NCBI RefSeq assembly: GCF_024499015.1
Contig: NZ_CP098604.1
Span: 3,844,001-3,908,000, forward strand
DNA from: Xanthomonas hortorum pv. pelargonii
GTDB lineage: Bacteria > Pseudomonadota > Gammaproteobacteria > Xanthomonadales > Xanthomonadaceae
DNA length: 64,000 nt
Direction of reading: 5' to 3'
Made by a program: the position numbers and the translations under genes. Positions 54,515 through 64,000 of this stretch are shown piece after piece. Positions within the stretch are counted from its first letter, which is position 1. Every line of letters starts with the position of its first letter. The notes under the pieces were generated by a model. The model did not search any database. It was not told the DNA's origin and saw nothing but the letters and a program-made list of their open reading frames with translations.

Positions 54515-55039
54515 ATGCCGTTGTTCGCGCAGGTGCTGGGGCAGGGCGCGTTCGCGCAGCTGCCTGCGCCGGTGCGTGCGTTGCATTCGGTGCAGCAGCG
54601 GCAGACGTTCGCCGGTCGGGCGCAGATCCAGCGCGGTCGCCATCCATTGGTAGCGCTATTGGCGCTGCTGAGCCGGTTGCCGTGCACTGGCGAGGTGGAG
54701 GTCGAAGTGGAGTTTCTTGCCGACGCGAATGGCGAGCGCTGGCATCGCTGTTTTGCCGGCCTGCCGATGCACTCGCGCTTGTGGCGGCACGGCAACGGCT
54801 TGCGCGAACATCTGGGCGCGGTGCGCTTCGAATTTGCGCTGCACGCCGATACGCAGTCGCTGTATTGGCAGGCCAACCGGGTGTGGGCATTCGGCTGGAT
54901 TCTCTTGCCTGCGCGCTGGTTCGAGCAGGTGCGTTGCCGCGAGCATGCCGACGCTGGCCGCTATGGATTTCTGGTCGACGTGCACCTGCCGCTGGTCGGC
55001 CCGTTCATTCGCTACGAGGGTTGGCTTGAACCGCGTTGA
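54515..55039 (+). CDS. DUF4166-type protein
   Basis: This 174-residue protein has beta-rich sequence (EVEVEVEFLADANGERWHR; LWRHGNGLREHLGAVRFEF) and ends in a membrane-facing stretch, as in DUF4166 proteins. Function unknown. It starts three bases after pgeF and overlaps the next gene, so it belongs to the rluD operon. Confidence 0.72.
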   Translation: MPLFAQVLGQGAFAQLPAPVRALHSVQQRQTFAGRAQIQRGRHPLVALLALLSRLPCTGEVEVEVEFLADANGERWHRCFAGLPMHSRLWRHGNGLREHLGAVRFEFALHADTQSLYWQANRVWAFGWILLPARWFEQVRCREHADAGRYGFLVDVHLPLVGPFIRYEGWLEPR

Positions 55040-55580
55040 TCCACCGCTCGTTGAATCGTCTCACTCGGAGCCGTCTCACTCGGAGCCATCTCGCGTGGAG
55101 CCGCCTCACTCGGAGCTGTCTCACTCAGAGCCGTCTCACTCAGAGCCGTCTCGCGTGGATCCGCCTGGCGGTAAGCCGCATGCGGCGCCTGCAATCATCG
55201 TGTTCGATGGCGTGTGTCTGCTGTGCAATGGCTGGGTCAAATTTCTGCTGGGTCACGATCGGCGTGGGCGCTATCGCTTTGCCGCAATGCAGGGCCAGGC
55301 CGGGCGCGCGCTGTTGTTGCAGCACGGTCTGGATCCAGATGACCCGTTATCTTTTCTGCTTGTGGATGTCAGCGGTGCGTGGACCGACAGCGATGCAATC
55401 GTGCGCGTGCTGGCTGGGTTAGGCGGCATCTGGCGGCTGGCCACTGTGCTGCGTGTGGTGCCCAGCGGCGTGCGTGATATCGGCTATCGCCTGATCGCAC
55501 GCAATCGCTATCGCTGGTTCGGTCGCACCGAGCATTGCATGCTGCCCAGCCCCGAGCAGCGTGCACGGTTTCTTGATTAG
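55026..55580 (+). CDS. DCC-family (DUF393) thiol-disulfide protein with a repeat insert
   Basis: The DCC domain begins with IVFDGVCLLCNGWV, the DxxCxxC motif of DUF393, and covers the last 120 residues. Before it lies a low-complexity tract of seven five-residue units (SHSEP and variants) encoded by a 15-bp tandem repeat. The likely start is TTG at 55026, with GAGGG six bases upstream, overlapping the previous gene by 14 bases. DCC proteins may act as redox enzymes, but substrates are not known. Confidence 0.75.
   Translation: MNRVDPPLVESSHSEPSHSEPSRVEPPHSELSHSEPSHSEPSRVDPPGGKPHAAPAIIVFDGVCLLCNGWVKFLLGHDRRGRYRFAAMQGQAGRALLLQHGLDPDDPLSFLLVDVSGAWTDSDAIVRVLAGLGGIWRLATVLRVVPSGVRDIGYRLIARNRYRWFGRTEHCMLPSPEQRARFLD
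55059..55163 (+). repeat. 15-bp minisatellite, seven units, inside the DCC gene
   Basis: Seven in-frame units of TCTCACTCGGAGCCG or near variants. Units three and seven read TCTCGCGTGGAKCCG. The coding product is (SHSEP/SRVEP)n. Because the unit is a multiple of three, copy changes would lengthen or shorten the protein without breaking it. Confidence 0.9.
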
Positions 55581-55605
55581 CGCTTATCTCAGCGAGCGAG
55601 CTCCG

Positions 55606-55673
55606 CGTAGGAGCGCACTTGTGCGCGATGGGCGTTACCGATAACGCTCATCGCGCGCAAGCACGCTCCTACG
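55606..55673. repeat. 68-bp imperfect palindrome, GTAGGAGCGC type
   Basis: CGTAGGAGCGCACTTGTGCG... to ...GCACGCTCCTACG with the centre GTTACCGATAAC. A few mismatches in the arms. It follows the DCC gene by 25 bp. Confidence 0.88.
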
Positions 55674-55754
55674 ATAGCGCCCCGATTTTCACGATGGCTG
55701 GTTATTCGGTCGCATGTGCTGGATCTGGAACTGCGGACCGGCACATTTGCTTGT

Positions 55755-55822
55755 CGTAGGAGCGCACCTGGGCGCGATGGGCGTTACCGATAACGCCCAT
55801 CGCGCCCAGGTGCGCTCCTACG
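55755..55822. repeat. 68-bp perfect palindrome, GTAGGAGCGC type
   Basis: Two 32-base arms are exactly complementary (CGTAGGAGCGCACCTGGGCG..., then loop CCGA). It lies 20 bp from the end of the chemotaxis gene and 81 bp from the first copy. It probably acts as a bidirectional terminator or REP element. Confidence 0.92.
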
Positions 55823-55841
55823 GTGATTCCGTGACGGCCGC

Positions 55842-57710
55842 TTACGCCGCCGCGTTTCCAAAACTTGCACGCACTACGTTTGCGTTGCCGCTGTGGGCAG
55901 GCTGCAGGCGGAAGATCGACACCGCATCGGCCAGCTCCACTGCCTGTTCTTCCAGGCTGCGTGCAGCGGCGGTGGCTTCTTCCACCAGCGCGGCGTTGCG
56001 TTGGGTGACTTCGTCCAATTGCGCGACGGTGCGGTTGACCTGTTCGATGCCGCTGGATTGCTCGGCGCTGGCGGCGGTGATCTCGCTCATGATGTCGGTG
56101 ACGTGTTTCACCGAGCCGACGATTTCGCGCATGGTCGCGCCGGCGCGGTGCACCAGGCCCGAGCCCAGTTCGACCTTGTCGGTGGAGTCGGCGATCAGCG
56201 TCTTGATCTCCTTGGCCGCATCGGCCGAGCGCCGCGCCAACGCGCGCACTTCCGAGGCGACCACGGCGAAACCACGGCCTTGTTCGCCCGCGCGTGCGGC
56301 TTCCACTGCGGCGTTGAGCGCCAGGATATTGGTCTGGAAGGCGATGCCGTCGATGACGCCGATGATCTCGCCGATCTTGCGCGAGGCGGTGCTGATCTGG
56401 CTCATCGTGGACACCACATCGTCCATCACCTTGCCGCCGCTCTGCGCGACTTCGCCGGTGCCCACCACCAGGCGATTGGCCTGCAGCGCGCTTTCCGCAT
56501 TCTGCTTCACGGTGGAGGTGAGTTCTTCCATGGAGCTGGCGGTTTCTTCCAGATTGGCGGCCTGTTGCTCGGTGCGCTCGGACAGGTCGGTATTGCCGGC
56601 GGCGATTTCCACCGCGGCCCGGCGGATGGTGTCGGAGGCAATCTGGATGCCGCCAATGATCTCGGTCAGACGCAGTACGGTCTGGTTGGTATCGTCGCGC
56701 AGGCGCGCAAAGATGCCGTGCGCATCGCCCTCCACGCGCTGGGTGAGGTCGCCTTCGGCCATTGCGCCGATCACGCGTGCCAACGCGGCCAGATGAGTTT
56801 CCACCGAGTCGTAGATGCGGTTGATGCCCTGGGCCAGCGACAGCAGTACACCGTCCATGCCGTCCATTTGCATGCGCCGGCTGAAATCGCCGACGGCGGC
56901 GGCATCGATGACCTGGATCAACGCCTGCTCTGCGTTGACCTGCGCGGTGACGTCCATCCACTGCGCGATGGTGCCCAGCCTGGTGCCGTCGCTGGCGATG
57001 ATCGGGCTGTAGACGAAGTCGATCTGGCGGCCGAAGAACGGCGCGCGCACCGCTTTGGAAGCGGTCAATGCGCGCATGCGGTCGATCGCCGCCTGGCTGT
57101 CGGGATAGATGTCGCCGATGCTGCCGCCGACGAAGCCTTCGGCATGGAAGCTGGGGCGGAAGCTCTGCACATCCGGCTCGATCAGCTTGAGCATTGCGAG
57201 CAATTTGCGATTGGCGAACAGCACCTGGCCGTCGTCGTCGGCGATGCGGATCATGGTGTCCAGATCGTCCAGCGCCTTGATCACGAACTGGCCATGGCGC
57301 AGGCCTTGTTCCATCACGTCGATGCGGATGGCCAGCTTGTCCTGGGTCGCCTGCAGCGCATGCAGCAACGGCGCAAGCTCGCCGGAGGCATTGCGCAGCT
57401 CCACGCGCTGGAAGCGCTCATCGCCCATCGCAGCGACCACGCCGATTGCCTGCTGCAACTGTGCGCTGGTGCGACGGCGCGACCACCACCACAGCCCTGC
57501 ACTGGCGATGCCCAACACCAGCAGTGCCGGCAACATCCGTCCCAGCCCGCTCCAAAAACTACCGGGCACCAACGTGGCGGCGTAGAGCGTCAGCAGTACC
57601 AGCAGCCCGATGTGCGCAGCGGCGGGAAGCCAGGCCATTCCGGTGGCACGCGCAAGGCTCCTGCCGGCAGATGGGCGGGGGACAGCGGTGGCATCGTGTG
57701 AAGGCAACAT
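55842..57710 (-). CDS. Methyl-accepting chemotaxis protein with PAS domain
   Basis: This 622-residue protein has two N-terminal membrane spans ([34 protein letters not shown]), almost no periplasmic loop, a PAS domain ([18 protein letters not shown]), HAMP-like units and a signalling coiled coil with the usual tip ([29 protein letters not shown]). This suggests energy or cytoplasmic signal sensing. It lacks the NWxxF tether. ATG at 57710 is preferred; the upstream extension is Pro/Ser-rich. Confidence 0.88.
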   Translation of the reverse strand: MLPSHDATAVPRPSAGRSLARATGMAWLPAAAHIGLLVLLTLYAATLVPGSFWSGLGRMLPALLVLGIASAGLWWWSRRRTSAQLQQAIGVVAAMGDERFQRVELRNASGELAPLLHALQATQDKLAIRIDVMEQGLRHGQFVIKALDDLDTMIRIADDDGQVLFANRKLLAMLKLIEPDVQSFRPSFHAEGFVGGSIGDIYPDSQAAIDRMRALTASKAVRAPFFGRQIDFVYSPIIASDGTRLGTIAQWMDVTAQVNAEQALIQVIDAAAVGDFSRRMQMDGMDGVLLSLAQGINRIYDSVETHLAALARVIGAMAEGDLTQRVEGDAHGIFARLRDDTNQTVLRLTEIIGGIQIASDTIRRAAVEIAAGNTDLSERTEQQAANLEETASSMEELTSTVKQNAESALQANRLVVGTGEVAQSGGKVMDDVVSTMSQISTASRKIGEIIGVIDGIAFQTNILALNAAVEAARAGEQGRGFAVVASEVRALARRSADAAKEIKTLIADSTDKVELGSGLVHRAGATMREIVGSVKHVTDIMSEITAASAEQSSGIEQVNRTVAQLDEVTQRNAALVEEATAAARSLEEQAVELADAVSIFRLQPAHSGNANVVRASFGNAAA

Positions 57711-58143
57711 AGGCTGGGTCCGACTAGGTGATCTGGGATGGGGCTGCGTCCGGCAGGAAATACGCTGCAATGGAGGTATCGGCGGCTGAGCCCGAATCAT
57801 GACGGCGTGAAATTGCCGTTCGTCGGAATGTGGGCGCTAAGCGGACGAAATCGCCGATGTGATTGATTTGGAAGCGGTTTCAGTGCGGTTTGGTACGTGA
57901 TGGAATGGTTGTGCGGCGTCGGTATCTGAGTTTTCAAATGTAAATTTTGGGTGAAATATCGTTGGCCGATTTCACGCTGGAATCTCCTCTGCGGTAGGCG
58001 TTTGAGAAGCGCGCGCATACCTCCCATCAGCCGCGACACTTGCAACCGCTCTTACGATTTACACTTCCCATTCCCCACAAAAAACCGACCGTCTCGCGAC
58101 GGTCGGTTCAATCTGTTGCGCTCACTAACGCAGTATCGGCCGA
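57711..58143. other. Intergenic stretch, gcd terminator and AT-rich DNA
   Basis: A 433-bp gap. The AT-rich part at about 57860-57960 is unlike its neighbours and must hold the chemotaxis promoter. The only strong structure is the terminator at 58079-58108. Confidence 0.55.
58079..58108 (-). terminator. Rho-independent terminator of gcd
   Basis: On the minus strand, AACCGACCGTC-GCGA-GACGGTCGGTT then four more T, 36 bases after the gcd stop. Confidence 0.93.
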
Positions 58144-60621
58144 TTACTTGGCCGGCGTGGCCTGCGCATCGTCCGGCAATGCCCAGGCGATGACGCTGTC
58201 GCCGGACTTGGTTTCCATGCGGTCGTGTCCACCCACGGCGGCCACGATGTACTGCTTGCCGTCGATGGTGTAGCTCAGCGGGGCAGCCTGCGGGCCGGCC
58301 GGCACGCGGGTCTCCCAGACCTGCTTGCCGGTGCGGGTGTCGAAGCCGCGCATGAAGTCGTCCAGGGTCGCGCCGATGAAGGTCACGCCACCGGCGGTGG
58401 CCAGCGAGCCGCTGTTGTTGGGCGTGCCGATCTCGAACTTGGTCTTGGACGGGATGCCCATCGGACCCTGGTCGTAGCCGGTGCCCAGCGGACGGCGCCA
58501 GAGTACCTGCTGCGTGCGCAAATCCACGCCGGAGATGTAGCCCCACGGCGGTGCCACGCACGGCGTGTTGAGCGGCGACATCCACGGCTCCTTGCGGGCG
58601 CCGTAGGCCAGGCCCTTCTGCGCCATGTAGCCGGGCGTCTTGCTCTTGCCGTCGAACACCGAGACCACGCCTAGCTCGTTCATTTTCTCGCGGGTATAGA
58701 CCTGCAAGGTGTACGGCAGGCGATTGCTGTTCATCACCATGATGCCGCGCTGCAGATCGACCGAGACGCCGCCCCAGTTGATGCCGCCGTGGTTGCCGGT
58801 GAACGCCAGCGAGCCTTGCAGGGTGGGCGGGGTGAACATGCCTTCGTAGCGCAGCTGCTTGAACTGGATACGGCAGGCCAGCTGGTCGAACGGAGTCATG
58901 CCCCAGGCATCGGATTCGATGATGGTTTCGTATTCGCGGCTCGGCGCGCCCACGGTATTGGGCATGCCCGGCGAGATCGGCTGCGTGGCAGCGGTAAAAT
59001 CGCCGTGATCGGTCCCTTGCGGCACGGCGATCTGCTTGACCGGCATGATCGGCTCGCCGGTGGCGCGGTCCAGCACGAACACCTGGCCGGACTTGGTGGC
59101 CTGGATCACCGCAGGACGGGTACCGCCGCCAGCGACCGGCCAATCGACCAGATTCGGCTGCGGGCCGATGTCGTAATCCCACAGGTCGTGGTTGACGGTG
59201 CGGAAGTGCCAACGCTCCTTGCCGGTGGCCGCGTCCACGGCGACCAGGGAGGCGGTGTATTCCTCATCCTGCGGCGTGCGGCCCTTGCCGAAGAAATCGC
59301 CCGAGGCATTGCCGGTGGGCAGATAGACCAGGCCCAGCTCGTCGTCGGCGGACATCAGCGACCACACGTTCGGGGTCGAGCGGGTGTAGGTCTGGCCGGC
59401 CGGCGGCTCGGCGGTGATCGCCGGGTTGCCCAGGTCCCAGGCCCAACGCAGCTGGCCGGTGAGCGCATCGAAGCCACGCACCACGCCCGAGGGCGCATCG
59501 CCTTCCTGGCCGTCGCGCACCTGGCCGGTGGGCTGGATCACCACACCGCGCATCACCACTGGCGGCGAGGTCGGGCCGACGAAGCCGGGCTTGGTGTTGC
59601 CGGTGCCGGCATTGAGATCGACAAAGCCGTTGTTGCCGAAGCTGGTGCACAGCTTGCCGGTCTGCGCGTCCAGCGCGCCGAGGCGGCCATCGACCATCGG
59701 CCAGAAGATCCGCGTCGGGCACTCGGCGGTGCCTTGCGGCGCCTGGTAATACGACACGCCGCGACAGGTGGTGGCGGCAACGCCGGCCATCGCCTTCGGA
59801 TTGGTCTGCGGGTCGAAGCGCCAGCGCTCCTTGCCGTTGGCCGCTTCCACCGCGATCACCTTCTGGGTCGGGGTGCAGATGTAGAGCAGCTCGCCGACCT
59901 TGAGCGGAGTGTTCTGGAAGGCGTAGCCCAGCTTGGAGCCGGCCGGCTTCAGATCGCCGGTATGGAATTCCCAGGCCACCTTGAGCTGCTTGGCGTTTTC
60001 CGGGGTGATCTGCGCGCCCGGAGTGTAGTGGTTGGACAGGTTGGAGCCGGCGTACGACGTCCAGTTGCTGGCATCGTGGTTGGCCGCGACGTTGCCGTCC
60101 GGGCTGGGCACGTTGGCGCGGCTGAACGGCGTTGCGTTCTCGGCCGGCAGCTTGGAGGCATCGGCCAGTTCGACATTGCGCGGTACCAGCAACGGCCACA
60201 GGATCAGCGCTGCGCCCAGGATCGGCAGCACGCCGGTCACCAGCACATAGCCAACACCCGACAGCGGCTGCATGCGCCGACGCGCCACACCCCAGAACGG
60301 CAGCAGCACCAGGCCGAGCACCGACATCATGGCCAGCCGCGGGACCAGGCCCCAGCCATCCAGGCCCACTTCCCACAGCGCCCACGCGATGGTGGCCGCC
60401 AGCGTGGCGCCAAACAGCCACAGGCCGGCACGCTTGCCCAGCGCCAGCAAGACGCCAGCCAGGAACAGGCCGATGCCCGCCAACAGGTAGTACCAGGAAC
60501 CGCCAACGGCAACCAGGCGGCCGCCTTCGTAGGCAAGCACCGCACCGAGCACGGCGATCACCACCGCATAGGCCACCAGCAACCAGGTGCCTAGCCCACG
60601 TTTTGAGGATTGATCAGTCAT
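58144..60621 (-). CDS. gcd: Membrane-bound PQQ-dependent glucose/quinate/shikimate dehydrogenase
   Basis: This 825-residue quinoprotein has five N-terminal membrane spans (residues 10-140) and a periplasmic eight-bladed beta-propeller. Propeller W-motifs include NGKERWRFDPQ, TGQLRWAWDLG and TGKERWHFRT. HDLWDYDIGPQPNLVDWPV and GNHGGINWGG are family signatures. It oxidises sugars or cyclic polyols in the periplasm and passes electrons to ubiquinone. Whether the substrate is glucose or quinate cannot be told. It is monocistronic. Confidence 0.93.
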   Translation of the reverse strand: MTDQSSKRGLGTWLLVAYAVVIAVLGAVLAYEGGRLVAVGGSWYYLLAGIGLFLAGVLLALGKRAGLWLFGATLAATIAWALWEVGLDGWGLVPRLAMMSVLGLVLLPFWGVARRRMQPLSGVGYVLVTGVLPILGAALILWPLLVPRNVELADASKLPAENATPFSRANVPSPDGNVAANHDASNWTSYAGSNLSNHYTPGAQITPENAKQLKVAWEFHTGDLKPAGSKLGYAFQNTPLKVGELLYICTPTQKVIAVEAANGKERWRFDPQTNPKAMAGVAATTCRGVSYYQAPQGTAECPTRIFWPMVDGRLGALDAQTGKLCTSFGNNGFVDLNAGTGNTKPGFVGPTSPPVVMRGVVIQPTGQVRDGQEGDAPSGVVRGFDALTGQLRWAWDLGNPAITAEPPAGQTYTRSTPNVWSLMSADDELGLVYLPTGNASGDFFGKGRTPQDEEYTASLVAVDAATGKERWHFRTVNHDLWDYDIGPQPNLVDWPVAGGGTRPAVIQATKSGQVFVLDRATGEPIMPVKQIAVPQGTDHGDFTAATQPISPGMPNTVGAPSREYETIIESDAWGMTPFDQLACRIQFKQLRYEGMFTPPTLQGSLAFTGNHGGINWGGVSVDLQRGIMVMNSNRLPYTLQVYTREKMNELGVVSVFDGKSKTPGYMAQKGLAYGARKEPWMSPLNTPCVAPPWGYISGVDLRTQQVLWRRPLGTGYDQGPMGIPSKTKFEIGTPNNSGSLATAGGVTFIGATLDDFMRGFDTRTGKQVWETRVPAGPQAAPLSYTIDGKQYIVAAVGGHDRMETKSGDSVIAWALPDDAQATPAK

Positions 60622-61190
60622 TTTTGAGATGTCAGGAGGGACCCAGGCACCGGCAGGCGGTGGCGAGTCGTGGAGGGAGAAAGATCACAGGCTGGCAAAG
60701 GGCGGCCCCGATCTAAAGAACAACGCCCTAAACAAGAACGTCAGGATATGAACGCGCAGCCCCTCCCAGGGTCCTCAGCGCTACTCATGTGAATATTTTA
60801 GACCGCAAATACCCGCGTGTCCGTGACGGAATGAGAACCAGCGTTCCAACCTGTGTGGATGGAGTGCTGAAATTGCTCAAATCGGAAGGATGGGGATTGC
60901 TGTTGGTGCCAGACGGTCTTGGTGGCATTCGTCTGCGGCGACGAATGCATGATGCTGCTATAGCTCTATTTCGCTATTGACTCGATCGGCATTGACTCGA
61001 TCGGCTGAGCGAGAATTCGGGATTCGGGAGTGGAACTTCGTAGAGTTGAGGATTTTCCACTCTTACGTGCACACGTACCCTCATCCGCCCTTCGGGCACC
61101 TTCTCCCGATGGGAGAAGGGATGCGCTGCCAGTGCGCGGCGCATCCGTGTGCTGGTAGCGCGTGTGCGCTGGTAGCTCGGGAAACCAGAT
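60622..61190. other. Intergenic stretch with half a GTACCCTCA repeat
   Basis: A 569-bp gap between the gcd promoter and the otsA end. At 61075-61119 lies GTACCCTCATCC...CCTTCTCCCGATGGGAGAAGG, one end of the MITE-like element seen at 46657. The other end was not found. A short duplication (TTGACTCGATCGGC twice, 60978-61005) precedes it. No gene is supported. Confidence 0.55.
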
Positions 61191-62558
61191 TCAAATATCG
61201 GCCAGTGCCTGCAAATACCGCTGGCGCCAGTGATTGATGTTGTTCTTGCGCAGGTGATCCATCATCGCCCGCCAGCGCTCGATGCGCGTGGCCAACGGCA
61301 TGCTCGCCGCAGTCGCAATCGCATCGGCTACGCCATCCAGATCGTGCGGATTGACCAGCAGCGCCTCTTTCATCTCGTCGGCCGCACCGGCCAACAGCGA
61401 CAGCACCAGCACGCCCGGATTTTCCGGATCCTGCGCCGCCACGAATTCCTTGGCGACCAGATTCATGCCATCGCGCAACGGCGTGACCAACCCCACCGAA
61501 GCGGCGCGATAGAAACCGGTCAACGTGGCATGGCTGAAGTTCTGATTGACGTAGCGCAGCGGCGTCCAATCCGGCTCTGCATGTCCACCATTGATGTGGC
61601 CGGCGATCTGCTCCAGCTGCCCGCGCAGCTGGCGATACTCGTTGACGTCGCCACGCGACACCGGCGCGATCTGCAGATAGGTCAGGCTGCCGGATTGCTC
61701 CGGATAGCGTTCCAGATAGCGCTCGAATCCCTGGAAGCGTTCCGGCAGGCCTTTGGAATAATCCAGACGATCGACACCGATCGCCAGCTGACGGCCGCGC
61801 AGACTCTCGCGCAGATCGCGGACCGCCTGCTTGCCGACCGAGGCTTTTGCCTGGTTGGCGATCAACTCGGTATCGATGCCGATCGGGAAAGAGGCGGCGC
61901 TGAAACGACGCCCGCCAGGGCCTTCGACAATGTCGCCTTCGAGAATGCGCCCACCGCCGAACAAACGCACGTACGCCTTGAAGCGCTCCGCATCGCGCTG
62001 GGTCTGAAAGCCCACCAGATCGTACGCATAGAAGGTGCTGAACAGGCGCGCGTGATCGGGCATGGCCTGCATCAGGTCGGCCGAGGGCATCGGCACGTGC
62101 AGGAAGAAGCCCATCTTGCAGCCCACACCCAGCTCGCGCAGCATCGCGCCCAGCGGAATCATGTGGTAATCGTGGATCCACAGCGTGTCGCTGTCTTTCA
62201 GCAACGGCGCCAGTTTCTCCGCGAACAGCCGATTGACGCGCATATAGCCTTCGCGCGTGGCGCGGTCGTAATCGACCAGATCCAGGCGAAAGTGCAGCAG
62301 CGGCCACAGGGTGCGATTGGCGAAGCCGTTGTAGTACGAATCGATGTCGCGTTTGTTGAGGTCCATGGTGACGAACTTGATGTCGCCATCGGTCTGCTCA
62401 TGCATGCCGCCGCTGTCGCCGCGCACGGTCTTGCCGCTCCAGCCGAACCACACCCCACCACGCTCCTTGAGCGCGGCCAACAAGCCAACCGCCAGGCCGC
62501 CCGCACGGTTTTCGCCGGGCACTGCAACGCGGTTGGATACCACCACCAAACGACTCAT
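61191..62558 (-). CDS. otsA: Trehalose-6-phosphate synthase OtsA
   Basis: This 455-residue GT20 enzyme joins glucose from UDP-glucose to glucose-6-phosphate. [12 protein letters not shown] and [12 protein letters not shown] at the start, [39 protein letters not shown] and [13 protein letters not shown] are the family motifs. The ATG overlaps the stop of the GH15 gene (ATGA), so both are co-translated. Trehalose supports stress tolerance and, in Xanthomonas, virulence in some hosts. Confidence 0.95.
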   Translation of the reverse strand: MSRLVVVSNRVAVPGENRAGGLAVGLLAALKERGGVWFGWSGKTVRGDSGGMHEQTDGDIKFVTMDLNKRDIDSYYNGFANRTLWPLLHFRLDLVDYDRATREGYMRVNRLFAEKLAPLLKDSDTLWIHDYHMIPLGAMLRELGVGCKMGFFLHVPMPSADLMQAMPDHARLFSTFYAYDLVGFQTQRDAERFKAYVRLFGGGRILEGDIVEGPGGRRFSAASFPIGIDTELIANQAKASVGKQAVRDLRESLRGRQLAIGVDRLDYSKGLPERFQGFERYLERYPEQSGSLTYLQIAPVSRGDVNEYRQLRGQLEQIAGHINGGHAEPDWTPLRYVNQNFSHATLTGFYRAASVGLVTPLRDGMNLVAKEFVAAQDPENPGVLVLSLLAGAADEMKEALLVNPHDLDGVADAIATAASMPLATRIERWRAMMDHLRKNNINHWRQRYLQALADI

Positions 62559-64000
62559 GACGCCTCCTGCCAGCTCCGCGACAAGCGCATTGCTGCAATG
62601 ATCAAACCCACATGCGAATAGGTCTGGGGGAAATTCCCCCAGGCTTCGCCGTCTTCAAACGATAGATCCTCGGACAGCAAGCCGAGGTGATTGCGGCGCG
62701 AGAGAATGCGCTCGAACAGTTCACGTGCTTCGTCCTTGCGACCGATCGCGGCCAGCGCGTCGATGTACCAGAACGTGCAGATGGTGAAGCTGGTTTCCGG
62801 CGCACCGAAGTCATCCGGTGCGATGTAGCGATACAGCGCATCGCCATGCTTGAGCACGCGACCGACGGCTTCCACGGTGCGCACGAAGCGGCTGTCGTCG
62901 TTGCCCACGATGCCGATATCGGCCAGCAACAACAGCGAGGCATCCAGGCGGTGACCACCGAGCGTGTCGGTGAAATGGCCGTGTTCGTCGCTCCAGGCTT
63001 CCGTCAGCACGCGCTCGCGAATGCTGTCGGCACGTTCGCTCCAATACACGCTGCGCTCCGGCAGCACCAGGCGCTCGGCGATCTTGGACAGGCGATCGCA
63101 GGCGGCCCAGCACATTGCGGCGGTGTAGGTATGCACTTCGGCGCGGCCGCGGAATTCCCACAGGCCGGCATCGGGGACGTTGTGCAGCGCGAATGCGCGC
63201 TCGCCCAGCGGCTCCAGCCGCCGGAAAGTATCCGCATCGCCCTGATCCTTCAGACGCAGATCGAAGAACAGCTGCGTGGAGGCCAGCACCACGCTGCCAT
63301 ATACATCGTGCTGCTTTTGAATCCAGGCCAGGTTGCCGCGTCGCACCGGGCCCATGCCGCGGTAGCCGTCCATGGTGTCGACTTCGTGCTCTTCCAGCTG
63401 CGACTCGAAACCGATGCCGTACAGCGGCTGCAAGGTGCCGTCGCTGGTGGCGATGTTGAAGATATAGCCGATGAATTGCTCCATCGTGCGCGTGGCGCCA
63501 AGGCGATTGAGCGCGCGCACCACGAAGGCGGCATCGCGCAGCCAGCAATAGCGGTAATCCCAGTTGCGCGGGGTATTGGGCGCTTCCGGAATCGAGGTGG
63601 TCATCGCCGCGATGATAGCGCCGCTGTCTTCGTACTGGCACAACTTGAGTGTGATTGCGCTGCGGATCACCGCCTCTTGCCAGTCGAGCGGAATCGACAG
63701 ATAGCGCACCCATTCGCGCCAGTATTCTTCGGTGCGTTCCTGCGCTTCCTGCACGTAACCGGTGAGCGAGCGGGTGAGCGATTCGTCCACGCCCAACACC
63801 AGATTGACCGGGTGGCTGAGCACGAAGGGCAAGCCATCGCGCACGAACCGCACCGGCACATCGGTGGTCAGGCGCAGGGTGAATTCCGGCAACACCCAAC
63901 GGATGTGATTGCTGCCCCAGGTGGTTTCCGGCGTGCGGCCGCCCCAGTCGGCCAACGGGCGTGCGCGCACGATGATGCGCGGGTTACCTGCCAGGGGACG
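62555..64000 (-). CDS. GH15 glycoside hydrolase (glucoamylase/trehalase type), partial
   Basis: At least 481 residues, running off the right edge at the 5' end. The (alpha/alpha)6 barrel has the motifs NWDYRYCWLRDAAF (acid Glu/Asp region) and GYRGMGPVRRGN, and ends with GEAWGNFPQTYSH, whose Glu-rich loop is common in GH15. This protein is regularly encoded between otsB and otsA in Xanthomonas and may hydrolyse trehalose or small alpha-glucans. The GTG at 63970 is not the start, since the frame remains open upstream. Confidence 0.88.
   Translation of the reverse strand, partial: RPLAGNPRIIVRARPLADWGGRTPETTWGSNHIRWVLPEFTLRLTTDVPVRFVRDGLPFVLSHPVNLVLGVDESLTRSLTGYVQEAQERTEEYWREWVRYLSIPLDWQEAVIRSAITLKLCQYEDSGAIIAAMTTSIPEAPNTPRNWDYRYCWLRDAAFVVRALNRLGATRTMEQFIGYIFNIATSDGTLQPLYGIGFESQLEEHEVDTMDGYRGMGPVRRGNLAWIQKQHDVYGSVVLASTQLFFDLRLKDQGDADTFRRLEPLGERAFALHNVPDAGLWEFRGRAEVHTYTAAMCWAACDRLSKIAERLVLPERSVYWSERADSIRERVLTEAWSDEHGHFTDTLGGHRLDASLLLLADIGIVGNDDSRFVRTVEAVGRVLKHGDALYRYIAPDDFGAPETSFTICTFWYIDALAAIGRKDEARELFERILSRRNHLGLLSEDLSFEDGEAWGNFPQTYSHVGLIIAAMRLSRSWQEAS

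Noticed and set aside
60789..60980. 63-codon plus-strand frame upstream of gcd
   Set aside because: Composition not coding-like and no start signal; left as intergenic.

Overview
The window reads as a high-GC gammaproteobacterial chromosome, most probably Xanthomonas. Gene content and order support this: coaE-pilD-pilC | pilA ... pilB, pilR-pilS | sucC-sucD, nadE, bamD | rluD-pgeF, glgX, rimK, gcd and otsA. The prepilin peptidase lacks the usual cysteine tetrad, as described for Xanthomonas, and GTAGGAGCGC-type palindromic repeats occur. Species and strain cannot be told from the window.

Positions 1 to about 10.9 kb form an accessory island. It holds a divergent SelO/MchC-like protein cut by the left edge, four tandem hairpins that could be an oriT, a MobA/MobL relaxase, a complete IS5-family element with CTAG target duplications, and an unknown membrane protein. 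It also holds a minus-strand operon for a bacterial ubiquitin-like conjugation system: a three-domain multi-ubiquitin protein, an E1-like ThiF enzyme with an extra N-terminal domain, a DUF6527-type cysteine-rich protein, and a membrane protein that looks split by a frameshift. The operon is transcribed divergently from an XRE repressor and an ImmA/IrrE metallopeptidase, the pair many mobile elements use for stress-induced derepression. This is the most interesting system in the window.

From 11 to 29 kb the sequence is mostly ordinary chromosome. It holds an MFS transporter with a serine hydrolase under a divergent LysR regulator, a YqaA membrane protein, a chemotaxis receptor ending in the NWQEF tether, a PI-PLC-like protein, an H-NS-like protein, glgX, rimK, a possible small RNA, and an OmpR/histidine-kinase pair. 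Two small toxin loci follow: a TacAT-type GNAT module and a SymE-like toxin with a coupled leader peptide.

From 29 to 42.5 kb lies the type IV pilus cluster: coaE, pilD, pilC, pilA (with a clear sigma-54 promoter), pilB, a Fic toxin-antitoxin pair, pilR and pilS. Between pilA and pilB are three decayed genes: a phosphoethanolamine transferase and two parts of a membrane-bound spermidine-synthase-like system. They carry five single-base shifts at or beside runs of G and one 10-bp duplication.

From 42.7 to 64 kb are sucCD, a frameshifted LysR gene, a DsbA-like gene with a nonsense codon, an atypical metallo-beta-lactamase-fold protein, nadE, a glycoside hydrolase, bamD, the rluD-pgeF-DUF4166-DCC run, a PAS-type chemotaxis receptor, the PQQ dehydrogenase gcd, and otsA with a GH15 enzyme that runs off the right edge. 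Palindromic and MITE-like repeats sit between several of these genes.
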